A stretch of 6,892 bases of DNA from Verrucomicrobiota bacterium (GCA_023443985.1 JAEZSJ010000378.1:1-6892); one strand, 5' to 3'. Shown: positions 1 through 6,765, numbered from the stretch's first letter. Translations and numbers: made by a program. Notes: generated by a model not told the origin, from the letters alone.

Positions 1-1
1 C

Positions 2-349
2 GCTCTCGCCATCCCCGGCGTGGGCCCGTTCATCGCGGCCGGTCCGATCATGGCCGCGCTCAGCGGCGCGGCCCTGGGCGCCACCGTCGGCGGCATCGCC
101 GGCGCCCTCATCGGGCTCGGGATTCCCGAGCTTGAGGCCAAGCGCTACGAGGGCAAGATCCGTTCGGGCAACATCCTCATCGCCGTGCACGCCGAGGACT
201 CCGACGACATCCGCCGCGCGCGCGACATCTTCCACGAGGCCAAGGCAGAGGACATTTCCACCGCCGGCGAAGCCGCCACGGCCCACGACCGCAAGCGGGC
301 GGAGGCCAATCCGGCCCCCGCGTCCTCCTACCGGACCGACCGGCTGTAG
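2..349 (+). CDS. General stress protein 17M/YflT-like glycine-zipper protein, 3' part only
   Basis: The gene runs in from beyond the left edge; only the last 115 codons are visible, read in frame from base 2, ending in TAG at 347-349. The visible part opens with a hydrophobic, glycine- and alanine-rich stretch (residues 1-40, from ALAIPGVGPFIAAGPIMAAL onward to GALIGLGIPE) with the small-residue spacing of glycine-zipper membrane hairpins. It continues with a soluble segment containing GIPELEAKRYEGKIRSGNI, then ILIAVHAEDSDD, a helix RRARDIFHEAKAEDIS, and a polar tail. From memory, this order (glycine-rich core, IPE-EAKRYEG, VH-D, GAEDIS) is typical of proteins annotated as general stress protein 17M-like (YflT), which have an N-terminal alpha/beta domain that would lie off the window. 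They are thought to be stress-induced; no enzymatic role is known to me. The GTG at 20-22 is internal and not the true start. The family call is fairly secure, the function is not. Confidence 0.75.
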   Translation, partial: ALAIPGVGPFIAAGPIMAALSGAALGATVGGIAGALIGLGIPELEAKRYEGKIRSGNILIAVHAEDSDDIRRARDIFHEAKAEDISTAGEAATAHDRKRAEANPAPASSYRTDRL

Positions 350-372
350 GCCGGCCCTTAGTATCCGTTTTT
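332..372 (+). terminator. Possible Rho-independent terminator of the stress-protein gene
   Basis: An inner stem CCGGC (340-344) / GCCGG (350-354), with the stop codon in its five-base loop, sits inside an outer four-base pairing CGGA (332-335) / TCCG (364-367). The outer pairing directly abuts TTTTT at 368-372. The internal loop is large and asymmetric, so the fold is weak. It is, however, the only T run after this gene in a very GC-rich neighbourhood. Confidence 0.3.
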
Positions 373-391
373 CACATCTACACGGCCGCCG

Positions 392-406
392 CGGGTCCCG
401 GACCCG
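392..406. repeat. Palindrome between two convergent genes
   Basis: CGGGTCCCGGACCCG is a perfect inverted repeat with 7-base arms around a single C. It lies in the 74-base gap between the convergent stress-protein and aminotransferase genes. It could fold into a hairpin in transcripts of either strand, but neither side has a T run, so it is not a standard intrinsic terminator. A near copy without the central base occurs at 6862-6873. Confidence 0.3.
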
Positions 407-423
407 GGGCGCGTCCGACGGGA

Positions 424-1626
424 TCAACGGCGGGCGAGCAGCTCGCCGATCGCCGCGCCCAGCCGGCGCATCCCCTCCTCGATCTTCGCCTCGTCGGAGT
501 TCGAGAAGTTGAGCCGCAGGTGCCGGTCGTCGGGCTCGACGAAGAACGCCGAGCCGGGCACGAACGCCACCTTGCGCGCGATCGCCAGCCGGAACAGCTC
601 CATCACGGAGACCCCCTCCGGCAGGCGCACCCAGAGGAACATCCCGCCGTCGGGCTCGCTGCTCTTCACATCGGCCGGGAAGTACCGGCGGATCGCCGCG
701 ACCATCGCGTCGCGCTGCCGTCCATACAGCTCGCGCACCAGGGCGATGTGCGCATCCAGGTCGTGGTCGACGAGATGCTGGTGCACGACACGCTGCGAGA
801 AGTAGTTCGAGTGGAGGTCCGCCCCCTGCTTGGCGGTGACCAGCAGGTCCATGACCGGCCGGGGGGCCACGACCCACCCGAGCCGCAGGCCGGGGGCGAC
901 GATCTTCGAGAATGTGCCGAGCAGAATTGTGCCCGGATGGTGGCGACGCAGCGACGGCAGGTGCTCGCCGCGGAAGCGCAGCTCGCCATAGGGGTCGTCC
1001 TCGACCAGCAGCATCGGCCGGCCGGAGCAGAGGCGGGCGACCGCCTCGCGCTTGGCCGCCGAATACGACAGCCCGGAGGGGTTCTGGAAGTTCGGAACGG
1101 TGTAGAAGAGCTTCGGCCGCTTCTCGTCGAGCACCCGCTCCAACTCCGCGAGGTCGGGGCCGTCGTCCTCGAGCGTGACCGAGCAGAAGGCGGGTTCGTA
1201 GGGGGAGAACGCCTGGATCGCCCCGAGGTACGCCGGGCGCTCCAGCAGCAGCGGATCGCCCGCGTCGAGCACCACCTTGCCGAGCAGGTCGAGGCCCTGC
1301 TGCGAGCCGTTGGTGATCAGGATCTCGTCCGGGTCCACGGTCAGGCCGCGTTTCTCCGCGTAGCGGCGCGCGATGAACTCCCGCAGGGGACGATAGCCCT
1401 CGGTCGTGGCGTACTGCAGCGCCGCCGTGCCGGCCTCGCGCAGCACCTTCGCCGTCGCCTCCGCCACATCCGCGACGGGAAACGAGCGCGGGTTCGGCAG
1501 ACCGCCGGCGAACGAGATGATCTCCGGGTCCTCCGTGACCTTGAGGATCTCGCGGATCACGGAGCGTTTCATGCGCTGCGTGCGACGGGAGAAAAGGGGG
1601 CTGGTGGCGGTGGAGGAGTCGCTCAT
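424..1626 (-). CDS. PLP-dependent aminotransferase, MocR/LysN-like fold type I
   Basis: The 400-residue product has the full set of aspartate-aminotransferase fold type I features: an N-terminal arm with SFAGGLPNP (about 38-46), NGSQQGLDL starting at N106, an aromatic stacking residue in ERPAY (Y133), NFQNPSG with PLP-binding N182, EDDPYGEL with D211 and Y213, the Schiff-base lysine K241 in GTFSKIVAPGLRLGW, phosphate-binding R248, and the carboxylate-binding arginine R371 in LRLNFS. It should transfer an amino group from an amino acid to 2-oxoglutarate or a similar keto acid in the cytoplasm. The arm and the GGLPNP motif are those of the 2-aminoadipate/aromatic/branched-chain aminotransferase group (LysN, ARO8-like), also found as the C-terminal half of MocR regulators; there is no HTH domain here. 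The substrate cannot be fixed from sequence. I prefer ATG 1626 (MSDSSTATSPLF), which matches the usual N-terminal arm. An in-frame GTG at 1647 adds seven residues and has a weak GGA four bases upstream, so it is a real alternative. The stop is TGA at 424-426. The gene stands alone and has no clear terminator. Confidence 0.93.
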   Translation of the reverse strand: MSDSSTATSPLFSRRTQRMKRSVIREILKVTEDPEIISFAGGLPNPRSFPVADVAEATAKVLREAGTAALQYATTEGYRPLREFIARRYAEKRGLTVDPDEILITNGSQQGLDLLGKVVLDAGDPLLLERPAYLGAIQAFSPYEPAFCSVTLEDDGPDLAELERVLDEKRPKLFYTVPNFQNPSGLSYSAAKREAVARLCSGRPMLLVEDDPYGELRFRGEHLPSLRRHHPGTILLGTFSKIVAPGLRLGWVVAPRPVMDLLVTAKQGADLHSNYFSQRVVHQHLVDHDLDAHIALVRELYGRQRDAMVAAIRRYFPADVKSSEPDGGMFLWVRLPEGVSVMELFRLAIARKVAFVPGSAFFVEPDDRHLRLNFSNSDEAKIEEGMRRLGAAIGELLARR

Positions 1627-1766
1627 CGATGGATGGAAAAACGGCACAAGATCCCGCGCGCTCCAGTCCCCGTCGAGGCGAAATCCCGCGGTCCCGCCGC
1701 GGCACGGGCGTCCGACACAAATCGCCTGCGACCATCACCTCGTGCTCTGGCGCTCGGCGGACGAGG

Positions 1767-1794
1767 GCGCGACCCCTTCGGGGCTGCGGCGCGC
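1767..1794. other. Bulged GC hairpin in the divergent intergenic region
   Basis: GCGCG (1767-1771) pairs with CGCGC (1790-1794). Inside it, CCCC (1773-1776) pairs with GGGG (1780-1783) around TTC. The internal loop is one base on one side and six on the other (CTGCGG). No T run follows on either strand, so it is not a standard terminator. It lies about 140 bases upstream of the aminotransferase start and could belong to its leader or be a dispersed intergenic repeat unit. Chance is possible at this GC content. Confidence 0.3.
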
Positions 1795-1992
1795 GACTGC
1801 GGTTACCCGTCAACAGTCCTCCTCCCCGATAACACGCTGCTGACGGCGTGCCACGGCGACGCCTCCCGCTGCACGTCGGCCATCATCTGCTCACCCTCCA
1901 CTGGCGGCCGTGACCCGTGACTGTCGGCGGCCGCGTCGCCGGCACGGTACGCGCCGCGATCTCCAGCATTGGCGAAATCCCTGTCATTTCCG

Positions 1993-2027
1993 GGCGGCCG
2001 CCACACCGCACTTGGCAGGCGGCCGCC
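1993..2027. promoter_or_regulatory. Tandem palindromes upstream of the small hypothetical gene
   Basis: Two identical 10-base perfect palindromes, GGCGGCCGCC, begin 25 bases apart; the second ends 27 bases before the ATG at 2055. Paired symmetric sites close to a start codon look like an operator for a dimeric regulator, or could fold on each other. No regulator is encoded beside them, and GC-only words of this kind are frequent here, so the regulatory reading is tentative. Confidence 0.2.
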
Positions 2028-2054
2028 GGGCCGCACAACCTCCTGCCTCCACAC

Positions 2055-2477
2055 ATGACCCCCACCGACACTTTCGCGGCGATCGCCGCCACCATGGCCC
2101 GGATGTCGCAACTCTACGGCCGCACACTGTTCGACGAATGGCTTGTCGTCCGCTTCGGCGCGAACAACGCCACGGTGCAGACCTATGAGGGCCCGCGCCT
2201 GGGTGAATGCCTCGCGGCGTTCGCCAAGGATTTCGCCCCGCTCCAGCGGGAGGCGTCGGACCGCGCGCACGAACCCGGCGACTTCGACTTCGCCCGCGCC
2301 GCCGCCGGCACCCAGTTCGACGCGCTCCTGCGGCTCGGCACCGATAGCTACCTGCTCTGCAACAACACCGGCAGCTCGATGGAGCAGATCCGCGCCGACC
2401 CGAACTGGCTCAAGGCCCAGGTGCCGTTCGCCAATCTGGCGGAACGCTTCCGCCTCGACCCGACGGTGTTCGACTGA
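2055..2477 (+). CDS. Conserved hypothetical protein, 140 residues
   Basis: The product starts MTPTDTFAAIAATMARMSQL and ends RFRLDPTVFD. It is predicted soluble and cytoplasmic: no signal peptide, no membrane segment, one cysteine (in LLCNNTG). The N-terminal half reads as a helix (TFAAIAATMARMSQLYG) followed by FDEWLVVRFG, the second strand VQTYEGPR, and then a helix LGECLAAFAKDFAPLQREAS. The second half has GDFDFARAAAGTQFDALLRLG followed by SYLLCNNTGSSMEQIRADPNW and a helical end. This alternation of strands and helices suggests a compact alpha/beta fold. I have the impression of similar short proteins in Opitutaceae genomes but cannot name a family or a function. ATG 2055 is chosen because the open frame further upstream (to GTG 1917) translates to unstructured proline/arginine-rich text. 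There is no Shine-Dalgarno sequence; the upstream CCTCCTGCCTCC is the complement of one. It is divergent from the aminotransferase and convergent with the kinase gene, so probably transcribed alone. Confidence 0.82.
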   Translation: MTPTDTFAAIAATMARMSQLYGRTLFDEWLVVRFGANNATVQTYEGPRLGECLAAFAKDFAPLQREASDRAHEPGDFDFARAAAGTQFDALLRLGTDSYLLCNNTGSSMEQIRADPNWLKAQVPFANLAERFRLDPTVFD

Positions 2478-2502
2478 CGCGACGTGCCGGCGGGCGCTCC
2501 CC

Positions 2503-5500
2503 TCACCGGCCCGGCCCCTCGAGCAACCCGGCGACGGCGGCGAGCAGCGCGTTGGGGGCGTACGGTTTCCCGAGGATCTTCACCCCTTCGCCCGGAAAAT
2601 ACTCCGCCTCGATCGTGCCGGGCGTGTAGCCGCTGCAGAAGATGACCGGAAGAGTCGCGTCGAGCCGGCGGAGCTCGTCGTACACCTCGCGTCCGCTGAG
2701 GGTCGGCAGCACGGCATCGAGCACGGCCAGGACGATCGAGTTTCGCTCCCGTTTGAAGAGGTCGATCGCTTGCGCTCCGTCGCCGGCCGCCACCACGGTG
2801 TAGCCCGCCTTCTCCAACACGCGCTCCGCGAGCGCACGCACCGACGGGTCGTCCTCGACCAGCAGGATCGCGCCGCTGCCGGTCAGCGCCGCCCGCGGGG
2901 CCGGCGCAACGGGGGCCGCGGCGCCGCGCACCTGCAACGGCAGGTAGAGGCGGAAGGTGGTGCCCACGCCCGGCTCGCTGTAGACATGGATCCGGCCGTC
3001 GTGCCGTTGCACGATCCCGTAGACCACCGCGAGCCCGAGTCCCGTGCCCTTGTCCTTCGGCTTGGTCGTGAAGAACGGGTCGAAGATCCGCCCGATCGTC
3101 GCGCGGTCCATGCCGACACCGGTGTCGGTCACCGCGACCTGGACGAAATGTCCCGGCCGGGCCCACGGGTGCGCGGCGCAGTAGTCGGCGTCGAACCGCG
3201 CCTCCGTGACCTCGATGGTGATACGGCCGCCGCGCGGCATGGCGTCGCGCGCGTTGATGCAGAGGTTCATGAACACCTGCTCGAGCTGGCCCGGATCGCC
3301 CACGACCGTCGCCGGAGTGTTCGCGGGCAGGATCACCAGCTCGATCCGTGCCTCGAGGAGGCGGCGGAGCAGCTTCGCCTGGCCGGAGAGGAGCTGGTTG
3401 AGATCGATGTCGACCTTCTCGCCCGTGTGGTCGTCGCGGCTGAACACCAGCAGCTGTCGCGTGAGCTGCACGGCGCGCCCGCACGCCGCCCGCACCTGCG
3501 CGAGGCAATCCGTGCGGTCCTCCGTGGTCTCCGCGTCCTGCGCCTGTTCGGTGAAACCATCGATGACCTGCAACAGGTTGTTGAAATCGTGCGCGATCCC
3601 CCCGGCGAGCAGACCGACCGCCTCCATCTTCTGCGAAAGCCGGACCTGGTCCTCGAGCTTCGTCTCGCGGGTGACGTCCTGCCCGACCAGCACATAGCTG
3701 GCGACCCGGTCCTCATGATCGAGAATCGGATACACAGCCAGCTGCAGCAGCCGTTTCTCCCCGCCGGGCCCGGTCCCGTTGAGCCGGGCCGACCAGCGGC
3801 CCTCCCGCGCCACCGCCGCCAGGATGGCCTCGGGCTCAACCGGGGCGCCGCCGCCCTCCTCCAATCGCCCCCAGGCGCAGAATTCGCGGATGTTCCGCGG
3901 TGCCTCCAGCCCGGTGGCGCGCCCGAAGGCGGGGTTGGTGAACTGCACCGTGCCGTCCGCCGCGAACAACGCGGTGGCGGCCGCGCTCTGCTCGACCGCG
4001 GCGGCGAGCCGCTTGCGCTCCTGCTCCGACCGCATCCGATCCGTGAGGTCGATGCGGGCGCCGATGACGCGCAACGCCGCGCCGTCCGGCTGCCGCGCGA
4101 TGCAGATCCGGTCGAGCACGTGGCGGGGCTGCCCGTCGGCCCGGACCACGCGGTACTCGAGCATCCGCCGCGACGCGCCCTCCGCGATCGCCCGGTCCAG
4201 GTGGGCCTGGAACAACTCGCGGTCGTCCGGATGCACGTGCGCCTCCCACTGCGCGATCGTCTTCGGCGCCCCCGCGGGCAGCTGGAGCTGTTCCGCGTAG
4301 CCGTCGTTCCACCAGACGGAGCCGGCCAACAGATCCCGATCCCACACCGCATCGTTGGTGGCGCGGGCGATCAGCTCGAAGTGCTCGTGGCTGCGTCGCA
4401 GCGCGAGTTCCGCCCGCCTGCGCAAGACGATGATCCCGCCCAACACAAACACGGCCGCCGCCAGCACACCGATCACGACCACGCCCGCCACGATGCTCGC
4501 GCGGTGGATCTGGTAGAAAGTCCGGGGCCGATGGAAAACCTCCGCGCCCTCGGGCAACCGCTCGACCGGGATGCCATGCCGGCGCAGCTGCGCGAAGTCG
4601 AACGCCGCCTGTGCGGGGCTGTGCGTCACCACCGGGATCGTATCGACCGACTCGCCATTGAGCACCCGCAAGGCCAGCCGGCCGACCAGCTCGCCATGGC
4701 GTTGTTCCGACAGCAGGCTGCCGCCCATCCCCTGCCACGCCGCAGTCTCCCACGTGTCGCCGCGGCTCGAACGCACCAGCGGCGGCGCCACGAAATACAC
4801 CGGCACCCGGCTCCGCCGGGCCAGACTGCGGCCAAACTCCGGGTCGTCCACGAGCACCCGGCCGGCCTCGTCGCGGAAGATGCTCAACAACAGGACAGCA
4901 GTGTCGTCCGGCAGCTGCTCGAGGCGCTGCAGCAATTTCTCGGCGGTCCACCCCTCGACCCACTCGACCTCGAACGACGGCGGCTCCCGCGCGAGCACCC
5001 GTTCGAACGCGTGCCGTGTCGCCAGCCCGCTCTCCGTCCGACAGTGCACCGCCGCCAGACGCCGCACCCCGGGCTGCAGCCGCCGGATCAACGCCAGCGT
5101 CCCCGCGAAATCATAGGTCTGGGCCACTCCCGTCACGGACCGGCGCGCCCCCAGCAGCTCGGGATCCAGATCGTTCACACCGCCGAAGACGAGCGGCACC
5201 GAGGGGCCGAAGTAGTCGCGGTGATCGAGCACGAAGGTCACCGCCGGGTCGTCCAGCGCGATGACCAGACCAAACGGCTCCGGGCCGTACTTCTCCTTGT
5301 AGTTGCCCAACAGCGATTGCGCCCGCGCGGGCTGGGGAAACCGGCGCCAGTCCATGTACTCGACCCGCGGGCGAACATCCGGTCGCGCCTCGGCGAGCAC
5401 ACGCAACACCGCCGCCTGCACGCCGTCGCTCCAGTTGTAGCCCGGGTGGTAGGAGTTCAGCACCAGCACCCGCGTCTGGTCGGCGCCCGCGTCGGCGGAC

Positions 5501-5610
5501 TCGAGCGCCGGCTCCTCCCCGGCACAGATGCCAACTGCCGCAAACAGGGTGCAGGCCAGAAGACGATGCACACCAAGGGACCATCGCGCGATGGAGCAGA
5601 GCCGGGGCAT
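2503..5610 (-). CDS. Hybrid sensor histidine kinase with ABC-type substrate-binding sensor, two PAS domains and a receiver
   Basis: The product is a 1035-residue inner-membrane sensor. Residues 1-30 form a signal peptide (arginine near the start, hydrophobic LLACTLFAAVGICA). Residues about 46-358 resemble the periplasmic ABC substrate-binding-protein family (PF04392-like): LVLNSYHPGYNWSDG, VPLVFGGVND, then FDFAQLRRHGIPVERLPEG just before the membrane, a characteristic end of this sensor. One membrane helix spans 371-396. PAS domain 1 covers about 405-525 (PAS_3-like, WWNDGYAEQL, HVHPDDRELF) and PAS 2 about 532-650. HisKA carries the phosphorylated histidine H674 in GGIAHDFNNLL. HATPase_c has the N box (N786), DTGVGMD (829-835), DPFFTTK and GTGLGL (855-860). 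The C-terminal receiver (about 913-1030) has acidic D920/D921, phosphoacceptor D965, S993 and K1015. All catalytic residues are present, so it should bind a small periplasmic ligand, autophosphorylate at H674 and pass phosphate to D965. No output domain or neighbouring regulator is visible, so the next phosphorelay step lies elsewhere. ATG 5610 is supported by the signal peptide it creates. It probably has its own promoter, because a terminator separates it from the upstream methyltransferase gene. Confidence 0.95.
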   Translation of the reverse strand: MPRLCSIARWSLGVHRLLACTLFAAVGICAGEEPALESADAGADQTRVLVLNSYHPGYNWSDGVQAAVLRVLAEARPDVRPRVEYMDWRRFPQPARAQSLLGNYKEKYGPEPFGLVIALDDPAVTFVLDHRDYFGPSVPLVFGGVNDLDPELLGARRSVTGVAQTYDFAGTLALIRRLQPGVRRLAAVHCRTESGLATRHAFERVLAREPPSFEVEWVEGWTAEKLLQRLEQLPDDTAVLLLSIFRDEAGRVLVDDPEFGRSLARRSRVPVYFVAPPLVRSSRGDTWETAAWQGMGGSLLSEQRHGELVGRLALRVLNGESVDTIPVVTHSPAQAAFDFAQLRRHGIPVERLPEGAEVFHRPRTFYQIHRASIVAGVVVIGVLAAAVFVLGGIIVLRRRAELALRRSHEHFELIARATNDAVWDRDLLAGSVWWNDGYAEQLQLPAGAPKTIAQWEAHVHPDDRELFQAHLDRAIAEGASRRMLEYRVVRADGQPRHVLDRICIARQPDGAALRVIGARIDLTDRMRSEQERKRLAAAVEQSAAATALFAADGTVQFTNPAFGRATGLEAPRNIREFCAWGRLEEGGGAPVEPEAILAAVAREGRWSARLNGTGPGGEKRLLQLAVYPILDHEDRVASYVLVGQDVTRETKLEDQVRLSQKMEAVGLLAGGIAHDFNNLLQVIDGFTEQAQDAETTEDRTDCLAQVRAACGRAVQLTRQLLVFSRDDHTGEKVDIDLNQLLSGQAKLLRRLLEARIELVILPANTPATVVGDPGQLEQVFMNLCINARDAMPRGGRITIEVTEARFDADYCAAHPWARPGHFVQVAVTDTGVGMDRATIGRIFDPFFTTKPKDKGTGLGLAVVYGIVQRHDGRIHVYSEPGVGTTFRLYLPLQVRGAAAPVAPAPRAALTGSGAILLVEDDPSVRALAERVLEKAGYTVVAAGDGAQAIDLFKRERNSIVLAVLDAVLPTLSGREVYDELRRLDATLPVIFCSGYTPGTIEAEYFPGEGVKILGKPYAPNALLAAVAGLLEGPGR

Positions 5611-5702
5611 GAAAAGTTGGGGGGCGCTCCCCCGCTCCCGGGGGCTGTGCGCGGAGCGCGATTAGTCAACCCAACCGCCGCCCCGCCGCAACTCGGTGTC
5701 CG
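5611..5702 (-). promoter_or_regulatory. Kinase upstream region with alternative leader hairpins and a possible -35
   Basis: Between the methyltransferase terminator and the kinase ATG, the minus strand carries TTGACT (5669-5664, five of six matches to a sigma-70 -35 box), but no -10 box is seen at the right distance. Nearer the gene, the minus-strand RNA reads C5 (5644-5640), GGGAGC, G5 (5633-5629), AGCG, C6 (5624-5619), then AAC, TTTT and ATG. The middle G run can pair with either flanking C run, but not both. The downstream hairpin followed by TTTT resembles a short attenuator. No usable Shine-Dalgarno is seen: the only purine-rich run lies in the stem, about 20 bases from the ATG. Confidence 0.35.
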
Positions 5703-5733
5703 AAAAATACCGTCAGGCCCGGGCGGGCGACGG
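5703..5733 (-). terminator. Rho-independent terminator overlapping the rlmN-type gene's stop codon
   Basis: On the minus strand CCGTC (5733-5729) pairs with GACGG (5714-5710) and GCCC (5728-5725) pairs with GGGC (5720-5717), with a GCCC loop and a two-base CT bulge. TA and then TTTTT (5707-5703) follow immediately. The stem contains the last codons and part of the TGA stop (5715-5713). A GC-rich nine-pair stem followed by a T run is the classical intrinsic terminator, and it separates this gene from the kinase gene. Confidence 0.75.
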
Positions 5734-6765
5734 CTCCCGCCGGGCAAGCTGCCCGCAGGCGCCATCGATGTCCGCCCCGAGGGAGCGGCGCAGCGTCACC
5801 TTGAGACCTGCGCGTTTCAGCGCCGCGCCAAAGGCCTCGCGTCGCTCGCGCGGCGTGCCGCGCAGCCCCAGCCCCTCCGCCTCGGCGATCGCGTTGAACG
5901 GGATCAGGTTGATGTGCACCGGAATCCCGGCGACGAACGCCTGCAGCGCCGCGAGGTCCTCCGCGGTGTCGGTGAGGCCGTCGAAGAGCAGGTATTCGAT
6001 CATCAAGGGCCGGCCCTGCCGCGCGGTCACCGCCTCGGCCGCCGCGCGCAGCTCCGCCAACGGGTGTCGTCGCGCGATGGGCACCAGCCGCCGCCGTACC
6101 TCGTCGCGCGCGCTGTGCAGGCTGAGCGCGAGGTTCACGCCGGGAAACCGCTCCGCGAAACGCCCCATCGCGGCCGGCACGCCCACCGTCGAAACGACGA
6201 TGTGCCGCTCGGTGAAGTTGAACCGTTCCGAGTCGCGCAACGCCTCCACCGCCTCGCCCACCGCCGCCTCGTTGTGCAGCGGCTCGCCCATCCCCATGAA
6301 GACCAGATTGCGCAACGTGCGCCCCTCGGTGCGGAACAGCCGCGCGGCCTGCAGCACCTGATCGATTATCTCCGCGGCGTCGAGGTTGCGCTTCAGACCG
6401 AGCTTGCCGGTCGCACAGAAGGCGCAATCCGCCGCGCAGCCCACCTGGGTGGAGAGGCATACCGAGCTCCGCCCCGTGTGGAACCGCAGCAGCACGCTCT
6501 CGATCGTCGCGCCGTCGCGGGTGCGGAAACCGAGTTTGCTCGCGCCATCCACTGCCGAGTCCTGCCGCGTGGCCAACTCCAGGGGCGCCCATTCGACCTC
6601 GTCCGCCATCGTCGCACGCGCCGCCTCCGGCCAGGCGGCCAGCACCTCGGCGACCGGCAACCGATGCTTCCACAGCGCCTTCTCCGCGCGGCGCTGGTCC
6701 ACCTCCGGCACCTTGAGCCGGCGGCCGAGCGCCCGAAGCGCGGGAAGGTCGTGGACAGCGATCAT
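5713..6765 (-). CDS. rlmN: RlmN-type radical SAM RNA (adenine-C2) methyltransferase
   Basis: The 350-residue product matches the RlmN/Cfr family. The [4Fe-4S] radical SAM motif is C110-x3-C114-x2-C117 in GCAADCAFCATG. C103 in VCLSTQVGC corresponds to C118 of the E. coli enzyme, and C337 in DIDGACGQLA to the transiently methylated C355; E89 in TIESVLL aligns with its E105. Also present are the SAM-binding GMGEP (158-162), STVGV, the SLHS strand (215-218), IEYLLFDG and NLIPFN. With SAM, RlmN methylates C2 of A2503 in 23S rRNA and of A37 in some tRNAs; the retained C2 cysteines favour RlmN chemistry, and sequence alone separates it from Cfr (C8) only by overall resemblance. The N-terminal helical domain (1-75) is short and lacks the usual FRAxQ-x4-W pattern, and only 13 residues follow C337 (about 29 in E. 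coli), so this may be a divergent paralogue. ATG 6765 is chosen; the in-frame extension to ATG 6876 is glycine/arginine-rich and unlike the family. No Shine-Dalgarno is visible. Confidence 0.92.
   Translation of the reverse strand: MIAVHDLPALRALGRRLKVPEVDQRRAEKALWKHRLPVAEVLAAWPEAARATMADEVEWAPLELATRQDSAVDGASKLGFRTRDGATIESVLLRFHTGRSSVCLSTQVGCAADCAFCATGKLGLKRNLDAAEIIDQVLQAARLFRTEGRTLRNLVFMGMGEPLHNEAAVGEAVEALRDSERFNFTERHIVVSTVGVPAAMGRFAERFPGVNLALSLHSARDEVRRRLVPIARRHPLAELRAAAEAVTARQGRPLMIEYLLFDGLTDTAEDLAALQAFVAGIPVHINLIPFNAIAEAEGLGLRGTPRERREAFGAALKRAGLKVTLRRSLGADIDGACGQLARREPSPARA

Larger units (their letters stand above)
1627..2054. other. Divergent intergenic region without a convincing gene
   Basis: About 430 bases separate the divergent aminotransferase and small hypothetical gene. 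Open frames here translate to arginine-, proline- and serine-rich text with no recognisable domain and are taken as high-GC artefacts. Any promoters for both neighbours should lie here. I see a minus-strand TTGACG (-35-like, 1813-1808) without a matching -10, and a plus-strand GATAAC (about 1829-1834) without a matching -35; neither is persuasive. The region holds a bulged hairpin (1767-1794) and two copies of the palindrome GGCGGCCGCC (1993-2002 and 2018-2027). No tRNA or known riboswitch is recognisable. Confidence 0.6.

Noticed and set aside
28..32. C29 of the kinase signal peptide as a lipoprotein cysteine (residue numbers)
   Set aside because: The residues before it are VGI, and a lipobox needs a small residue (G, A or S) directly before the cysteine; an ordinary signal peptide is more likely.
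520..1920. A 466-codon plus-strand open frame antisense to the aminotransferase
   Set aside because: It is exactly opposite a gene with complete catalytic motifs; its translation is rich in arginine, glutamate, glycine and leucine with no domain, as expected from antisense reading of GC-rich codons.
1917..2054. N-terminal extension of the small hypothetical protein from GTG 1917
   Set aside because: The added 46 residues are unstructured and cross the tandem palindromes; the protein-like pattern begins at ATG 2055.
1803..2270. A 155-codon minus-strand open frame across the divergent intergenic region and the small gene
   Set aside because: It overlaps the better supported plus-strand frame, has no family resemblance and no start signal.
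2478..2510. Possible bidirectional terminator between the small gene and the kinase
   Set aside because: GCCGG (2486-2490) can pair with CCGGC (2506-2510), but the loop is 15 bases and no T run follows on either strand.
3836..4963. Long alternate-frame open frames inside the kinase gene (also around 2348-3508 and 3333-4352)
   Set aside because: They shadow the continuous 1035-residue kinase frame, have no recognisable domains and skewed arginine/proline/glycine composition.
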